Part shown: positions 6,075 through 8,961 of the stretch, one piece after another | Layout: each line of letters starts with the position of its first letter | Position numbering within the stretch: position 1 is the first letter of the stretch | DNA from: Clostridium sp. CAG:273 | Lineage (GTDB): Bacteria > Bacillota > Clostridia > TANB77 > CAG-508 | Assembly: GCA_000438355.1 (NCBI GenBank) | Contig: FR901473.1 | Coordinates: forward strand, 1-8,961 | Length of the DNA stretch: 8,961 nucleotides | Direction of reading: 5' to 3' | Translations under genes and position numbers: made by a program | Notes under the pieces: model-generated | Told to the model about the DNA's origin: nothing | Databases searched by the model: none | Seen by the model: only the letters and a program-made list of their open reading frames with translations

Positions 6075-6123
6075 TTTACTCAATATTTTCAAAGTAAATA
6101 TAAAATAATGTAAATTGAGTAAA
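6075..6123. repeat. 10-bp inverted repeat downstream of the XRE gene
   Basis: TTTACTCAAT (6075-6084) and ATTGAGTAAA (6114-6123) are exact reverse complements separated by 29 bp, in the space between the bidirectional terminator and the XRE stop codon. The long AT-rich loop and lack of a T tract argue against a terminator. The function is not evident. Confidence 0.45.
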
Positions 6124-6158
6124 TTAAAAAACTTCCATATAAAGATTAATATGTTTAT

Positions 6159-6557
6159 TTATTTCTGTAATTTTAGTAAATCCTTAATTATTAAACGTAT
6201 TATATCTTTATTTTTTTCATTTAATTTTAAATAAGATTGGATAAACTCATCATCATCAGATATAACATTTAGTAAAGAATTATTAGAACTTTCTATAACA
6301 TTAGAAAAGAACACATCAGCATTTATACTTAAAGCATTACATAAGCAAGATATTGTAGAAGCGCTTCCAAATGCTAAACCTCTTTCTAATTGACCAATAT
6401 ACCTTGAAGAAAGTCCAGTTTTTTCTGCTAATTGCTCTTGCGTAAAATTAGCAGTTATTCTAGCTAAATGAATGTTTTTACCAATCTTTTTTCTTAATTC
6501 TTCATCAGTTTTCTTTTTGAAATTAGTATCTTCCTTGTTAACAATATTATTATTCAT
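6159..6557 (-). CDS. XRE-family helix-turn-helix transcriptional regulator
   Basis: A 132-residue cytoplasmic DNA-binding protein. The Cro/C1-type helix-turn-helix covers about residues 25-84: IGKNIHLARITANFTQEQLA, then EKTGLSSRYIGQLERG with the recognition helix around 50-60, and ALSINADVFF closing the domain. A C-terminal helical segment (about 104-132, rich in L, I and K) probably mediates dimerisation, as in other small XRE regulators. I chose ATG at 6557 because AAAGAGG (minus strand 6573-6567) lies nine bases upstream; a TTG nine bases further upstream would abut the ribosome binding site. The gene is convergent with rplL and divergent from plsX. Its own control region holds inverted repeats with TTTAC/GTAAA arms, so autoregulation is plausible. 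The regulated pathway is unknown; the position next to plsX-acpP makes lipid control one possibility only. Confidence 0.88.
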   Translation of the reverse strand: MNNNIVNKEDTNFKKKTDEELRKKIGKNIHLARITANFTQEQLAEKTGLSSRYIGQLERGLAFGSASTISCLCNALSINADVFFSNVIESSNNSLLNVISDDDEFIQSYLKLNEKNKDIIRLIIKDLLKLQK

Positions 6558-6581
6558 AGCCCCCAACCTCTTTATGCATGT

Positions 6582-6609
6582 ATTATATCAGGGATTTTCT
6601 ACCAGTAAA
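6582..6609 (-). promoter_or_regulatory. Promoter of the XRE regulator gene
   Basis: On the minus strand, a consensus -10 TATAAT lies at 6587-6582 with TG at 6590-6589 forming an extended -10. A partial -35 TTTACT lies at 6609-6604, with 16 bp between. The start would be near 6575, giving a very short leader with the AAAGAGG ribosome binding site. The -35 overlaps a TTTTACTGGTA word that resembles the adjacent inverted repeat, suggesting a repressor site. Confidence 0.7.
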
Positions 6610-6821
6610 AGGAACAATTTACCAATATAAGTAAATATTATAAGAACAAATAATAGGTAAAATACATATATAAAAAGGCTATTGTTGTATAATTTTTACT
6701 TTAAGGTAAAAATTATATTATTACATTTTAATTAAGTGAAAAACTAAATTATATTACTATATTTTTATACTTAATGGTCAAAAAGTTTGCATAAATGTTA
6801 AAGAAGTAGTAAAATAAAAAT

Positions 6822-6864
6822 ACTTATGTTTTTCATTGACTTTGAAAAATATAAGTTATAAAAT
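6822..6864 (+). promoter_or_regulatory. plsX promoter with an operator-like palindrome centred on the -35 box
   Basis: -35 TTGACT at 6836-6841, 17-bp spacer, -10 TAAAAT at 6859-6864; the start would be near 6871. ACTTATGTTTTTCA (6822-6835) and TGAAAAATATAAGT (6843-6856) are reverse complements at 13 of 14 positions. The -35 hexamer lies in the 7-bp centre between them. A protein bound here would block RNA polymerase. The sequence does not match the FapR or FabT operator consensus as I recall them. Promoter call is good; the operator is inferred. Confidence 0.7.
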
Positions 6865-6924
6865 AATAAGGTGATAAATATATATTATAAAAACATTAAA
6901 AGTAGCTAGAAGGGGAGAATTTAA

Positions 6925-7947
6925 ATGGTTATATTATTAGATGCCATGGGTGGAGATAATGCGCCAGATGCAACTATTAAAGGAGCTGTAAAGGCAATAG
7001 ACCAAATTAAAGCTAAACTTATATTAATAGGAAATGAAGATATTATAAAATCAAAAATAAAAGAGTTTTATAATAAAGATATTAGTGAGATTTCAGATAG
7101 ACTGGAAATAAGAAATGCCACTGAAACAATAGAAATGGAAGATATACCAACACAAGCTATAAAACGTAAAAAAGATTCTTCTATGGTAGTAGGGTTTAAT
7201 ATGTTAAAAACTGGAGAAGGAGATGTATTTATTTCCGCAGGAAACTCTGGAGCTTTACTTACAGGTGCTACACTATTAGTAGGAAGAATAAAAGGAGTAG
7301 ATAGACCAGCATTAGCAGGAATACTTCCAGCATATAAAAGCAGACTAGTTTTAATGGATTGTGGATCTAATACAAACTGTAAACCAATAAACTTGTTACA
7401 ATTTGCACAAATGTCTAGTATATATTTAAAAACAACTTTAGGAGTAGAAAACCCAAGAGTAGGTTTATTAAATATAGGTACAGAAGAGACAAAGGGTAAT
7501 GAACTTACGAAAGAATCTTATAAATTATTAAAAGAAAAATCTGAAGAGCTAGGAATTAATTTCATTGGAAATGTAGAAGGAAGAGATGCATTTTCTGGAA
7601 GTGTTGATATTGTAGTTACAGATGGATTTACAGGAAATATATTTTTAAAAGCAGTAGAGGGACTGGGGAAATTTGTAAAGAGAAGTCTTACAGAAAGCTT
7701 AAAGAAAAATATACTTTCAAAAATAGCAGCATTACCATCTTTACCAGCAATAAAAAGATTTTCAAAAACAGTTGATTACAAAGAATATGGAGGAGCTTTA
7801 TTTTTAGGAGTTAATAAGCCAGTAGTAAAAGCTCATGGAAGTAGTGATGAAAAGTTATTTGAATTTACTATAAAACAAGCAGAACAATTTGTTGAAAATA
7901 AAGCAGTAGACAAACTAATAGAAGAGTTCCAAAAGGAACAAAAATAA
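6925..7947 (+). CDS. plsX: Phosphate acyltransferase PlsX
   Basis: A 340-residue PlsX of usual length. It converts acyl-ACP and phosphate to acyl-phosphate, the donor used by membrane PlsY for the first acylation of glycerol-3-phosphate; PlsX is a peripheral membrane protein. Visible signatures are the N-terminal DAMGGDNAP (6-14), IEMEDIPTQAIKRKKDSSM (69-87), SAGNSGALLTGAT (104-116), LMDCGSNTNCKP, VVTDGFTGN (230-238) and the C-terminal GGALFLGVNKPVVKAHGSS. AGGGGAG at 6911-6917 precedes the ATG. acpP, which supplies its acyl-ACP substrate, follows 112 bp downstream with its own promoter. In many Bacillota plsX is preceded by rpmF or fapR; here the neighbour is a divergent XRE regulator. No terminator is seen after it, so read-through into acpP is likely. 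Confidence 0.97.
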   Translation: MVILLDAMGGDNAPDATIKGAVKAIDQIKAKLILIGNEDIIKSKIKEFYNKDISEISDRLEIRNATETIEMEDIPTQAIKRKKDSSMVVGFNMLKTGEGDVFISAGNSGALLTGATLLVGRIKGVDRPALAGILPAYKSRLVLMDCGSNTNCKPINLLQFAQMSSIYLKTTLGVENPRVGLLNIGTEETKGNELTKESYKLLKEKSEELGINFIGNVEGRDAFSGSVDIVVTDGFTGNIFLKAVEGLGKFVKRSLTESLKKNILSKIAALPSLPAIKRFSKTVDYKEYGGALFLGVNKPVVKAHGSSDEKLFEFTIKQAEQFVENKAVDKLIEEFQKEQK

Positions 7948-7985
7948 GATATTACTATTTTATAAATAAATTTTAATAAAAGCTA

Positions 7986-8014
7986 TTGACTTTTCCAAAT
8001 ACATGTATTATTGT
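7986..8014 (+). promoter_or_regulatory. Candidate promoter of acpP
   Basis: TTGACT at 7986-7991 matches the -35 consensus at five of six positions. The best-spaced -10 is TATTGT at 8009-8014 (17-bp spacer, four of six); TATTAT at 8006-8011 is better in sequence but only 14 bp away. The -35 and following bases (TTGACTTTTCCAAAT) nearly repeat those of the rnc promoter. An extra promoter would explain high ACP levels compared with PlsX. Confidence 0.5.
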
Positions 8015-8059
8015 TAGATAAGCAATGGCTAGGAATAATAAAGGAGGTGAACTTCTTAA

Positions 8060-8302
8060 ATGAGTTCAGAAGAAATTTTTGATAAAGTAAAAGAAATTAT
8101 AGTGGAACAATTAGGTGTTGCAGATACAGCAGTTACATTGGAAGCATCTTTTATAGATGATTTAGGAGCAGATTCACTTGATATAGTTGAATTAATAATG
8201 GCTTTAGAAGAAGAATTTGATATAGAAATACCAGACGCTGATGCAGAAAAGGTTGTAACAGTAACTGATGTTGTAGACTATATAAAAGATCATGTTGCTT
8301 AG
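8060..8302 (+). CDS. acpP: Acyl carrier protein
   Basis: An 80-residue acidic ACP of usual size. The 4'-phosphopantetheine attachment serine is S39 in GADSLDIVELIMALEEEFDI, the canonical DSL motif at the start of helix II. Helix I (MSSEEIFDKVKEIIVEQL), the D33-D34 turn and the C-terminal VVTVTDVVDYIKDH complete the four-helix fold. It carries growing acyl chains in fatty acid synthesis and delivers them to PlsX encoded just upstream. The ribosome binding site AAGGAGGTGA (8041-8050) is a perfect anti-16S match nine bases before the ATG, fitting an abundant protein. A strong terminator 72 bp after the stop ends the transcript before rnc. Confidence 0.98.
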   Translation: MSSEEIFDKVKEIIVEQLGVADTAVTLEASFIDDLGADSLDIVELIMALEEEFDIEIPDADAEKVVTVTDVVDYIKDHVA

Positions 8303-8374
8303 GTAATTAAGGTCATATTATTTTTAATAATTGAAAAATTAGCAACAGACCATAAGAATTGAATAATGTATAAT

Positions 8375-8416
8375 AAAAGAGTTGTTATAGGAGTTTTCTT
8401 GTAATAACTTTTTTAT
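8375..8416 (+). terminator. Intrinsic terminator after acpP
   Basis: AGTTGTTATAGGA (8380-8392) pairs with TCTTGTAATAACT (8397-8409) over 13 positions, with three G-T wobbles and a GTTT loop. It is followed by TTTTTA. The A tract AAAAG before the stem can extend the helix into the T tract. A typical rho-independent terminator for the plsX-acpP transcript. Confidence 0.85.
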
Positions 8417-8474
8417 TGTGCAGCTCATAAAGTAAGTTCTAATTATAACAATTATGAAAGTCAATTTAAAAGTT

Positions 8475-8522
8475 AAATGCAATTTTGAAAAAGTAAGTGC
8501 AATTTACCAATAAAGTGCAATT
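8475..8522. repeat. Three short direct repeats upstream of rnc
   Basis: AAATGCAATT at 8475-8484, AAGTGCAATT at 8495-8504 and AAGTGCAATT at 8513-8522, spaced 20 and 18 bp start to start, about two helical turns. They would face the same side of the DNA, as for adjacent protein-binding sites. They end about 40 bp before the rnc -35 box. Role unknown. Confidence 0.6.
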
Positions 8523-8561
8523 AACGTAACAATTATGCTTATTTAATTTACTAAAATTTAT

Positions 8562-8589
8562 TTGACTTTTACCAAATCTGATATATAAT
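8562..8589 (+). promoter_or_regulatory. Promoter of rnc
   Basis: -35 TTGACT at 8562-8567, a 16-bp spacer and a perfect -10 TATAAT at 8584-8589; expected start about 8596. The rnc ribosome binding site AAGGAGGAA (8605-8613) follows, so the untranslated leader would be only about 23 bases. The promoter lies after the acpP terminator, making rnc independent of plsX-acpP. Confidence 0.8.
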
Positions 8590-8618
8590 AATAACATAGT
8601 AAATAAGGAGGAATAGTT

Positions 8619-8961
8619 ATGAACTTGCAGAAGTTAGAAGAATCTATTGGATATAAGTTCCAAAACAAACATTTACTAATAACTGCTATGACACATAAGT
8701 CATATGCATATGAAAATAATGTACAAAGTAACGAAAAACTAGAGTTTTTGGGAGATAGTATTTTAGAGTTTGTTTCAAGTAAATATTTGTATAATAATTA
8801 TCCAAAATTACATGAAGGAGAAATGACTAAAGTTAGAGCTGAAGTTGTATGTGAGGCTAGTTTATATGAGGTAGCTAGTAGGCATAATTTTAGTGATTTC
8901 TTACTTGTAGGAAAAAGTGAACGTTCTTGTAATGGGAATAAGAAAATGGCAGTTATGGCAG
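8619..8961 (+). CDS. rnc: Ribonuclease III, N-terminal part (cut by window end)
   Basis: The first 114 codons of RNase III, the endonuclease that cleaves double-stranded RNA in rRNA precursors and structured mRNAs. The signature NEKLEFLGDSILEF (38-51) holds the acidic residues E39, E42 and D46, matching E38, E41 and D45 of the E. coli enzyme. HEGEMTKVRAEVV supplies E66, the counterpart of E65. THKSYAYEN near residue 25 is also typical. The frame is open to the window edge, just before the position where the last catalytic aspartate is expected, so the second half of the nuclease domain and the dsRNA-binding domain are not seen. The stretch SERSCNGNKKMAVMA replaces the usual glycine-rich GEE-GGR-K-SILA segment, a mild deviation. 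AAGGAGGAA precedes the ATG. The plsX-acpP-rnc order is common in Bacillota. Confidence 0.95.
   Translation, partial: MNLQKLEESIGYKFQNKHLLITAMTHKSYAYENNVQSNEKLEFLGDSILEFVSSKYLYNNYPKLHEGEMTKVRAEVVCEASLYEVASRHNFSDFLLVGKSERSCNGNKKMAVMA

Larger units (their letters stand above)
6567..6924. other. 358-bp divergent control region between the XRE gene and plsX
   Basis: No gene is seen here. It contains, left to right: the minus-strand promoter of the XRE gene; an inverted repeat with arms ATTTAC (6617-6622) and GTAAAT (6631-6636); a perfect inverted repeat with arms TATAATTTTTAC (6688-6699) and GTAAAAATTATA (6706-6717), spacer TTTAAG; featureless AT-rich DNA at about 6718-6820; and the plsX promoter with its palindrome. 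The plsX ribosome binding site AGGGGAG is at 6911-6917. Several repeats share a TTTAC/GTAAA core, consistent with operators for a dimeric regulator. Confidence 0.65.
8303..8618. other. 316-bp intergenic region between acpP and rnc
   Basis: No convincing gene is present. It holds the acpP terminator (8375-8416), two copies of TAACAATTATG (8446-8456 and 8527-8537) flanking a set of short AAGTGCAATT-like repeats (8475-8522), a 13-bp word also found in the XRE control region (8500-8512), and the rnc promoter. The 8303-8374 part shows nothing beyond AT-rich DNA. Confidence 0.7.

Noticed and set aside
6558..6566. TTG start giving the XRE protein three more residues
   Set aside because: The ribosome binding site AAAGAGG would touch the TTG directly, whereas the ATG at 6557 has normal nine-base spacing.
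6822..6856. The plsX palindrome as a minus-strand intrinsic terminator
   Set aside because: A T-rich tail follows it on the minus strand, but no minus-strand gene lies upstream that would need it, and its centring on the -35 box fits an operator better.
8454..8513. 19-codon frame starting ATG AAA GTC upstream of rnc
   Set aside because: No ribosome binding site and no recognisable peptide; the segment is better explained by the short direct repeats.

Overview
The window looks like a chromosomal segment of a very AT-rich Bacillota, most likely an uncultured or gut-type member of the Clostridia. This rests on AGA/AAA/TTA-rich codon use, near-perfect AGGAGG ribosome binding sites, a clostridial-type flavodiiron protein, a zinc-type L33, and the local orders rpmG-secE-nusG-rplK-rplA-rplJ-rplL and plsX-acpP-rnc. 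The species cannot be named from the sequence alone. Everything seen is conserved core machinery plus regulatory DNA; no mobile element, CRISPR array, tRNA or rRNA was found.

Positions 1-2197: two plus-strand oxygen/NO-defence genes. A flavin reductase-like FMN protein is followed by a flavodiiron protein (FprA type) with all diiron ligands. The pair resembles the known FprA/flavin-reductase-rubredoxin system, but here the reductase has no rubredoxin domain. Between them lies a tandem array of a 17-bp AT-rich unit.

Positions 2198-6033: a translation and secretion operon. A consensus promoter starts a transcript whose extreme 5' end is a 9-bp hairpin, followed by rpmG (L33), secE, nusG, rplK (L11), rplA (L1), rplJ (L10) and rplL (L7/L12). 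Two autoregulatory RNA elements are visible: a probable L1-binding rRNA mimic overlapping the rplA ribosome binding site, and an L10 leader with a terminator/antiterminator before rplJ. rplL is followed by a hairpin terminator and not by rpoB-rpoC. SecE carries unusually long low-complexity extensions at both ends.

Positions 6034-6924: a minus-strand XRE-family repressor gene, convergent with rplL and divergent from plsX. The 358-bp divergent spacer has several inverted repeats, including a perfect 12+12 bp one and a 14+14 bp one centred on the plsX -35 box.

Positions 6925-8961: plsX (acyl-phosphate synthesis), acpP (acyl carrier protein) and the first 114 codons of rnc (RNase III). Each has its own recognisable promoter starting with TTGACT. 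acpP ends in a strong intrinsic terminator, and the spacer before rnc holds short repeats and a 13-bp match to the control region of the XRE gene.

The most interesting material is regulatory: the 17-bp array, the plsX operator-like palindrome, the shared XRE/rnc site and the L1 mimic. No clearly new multi-gene system was found.
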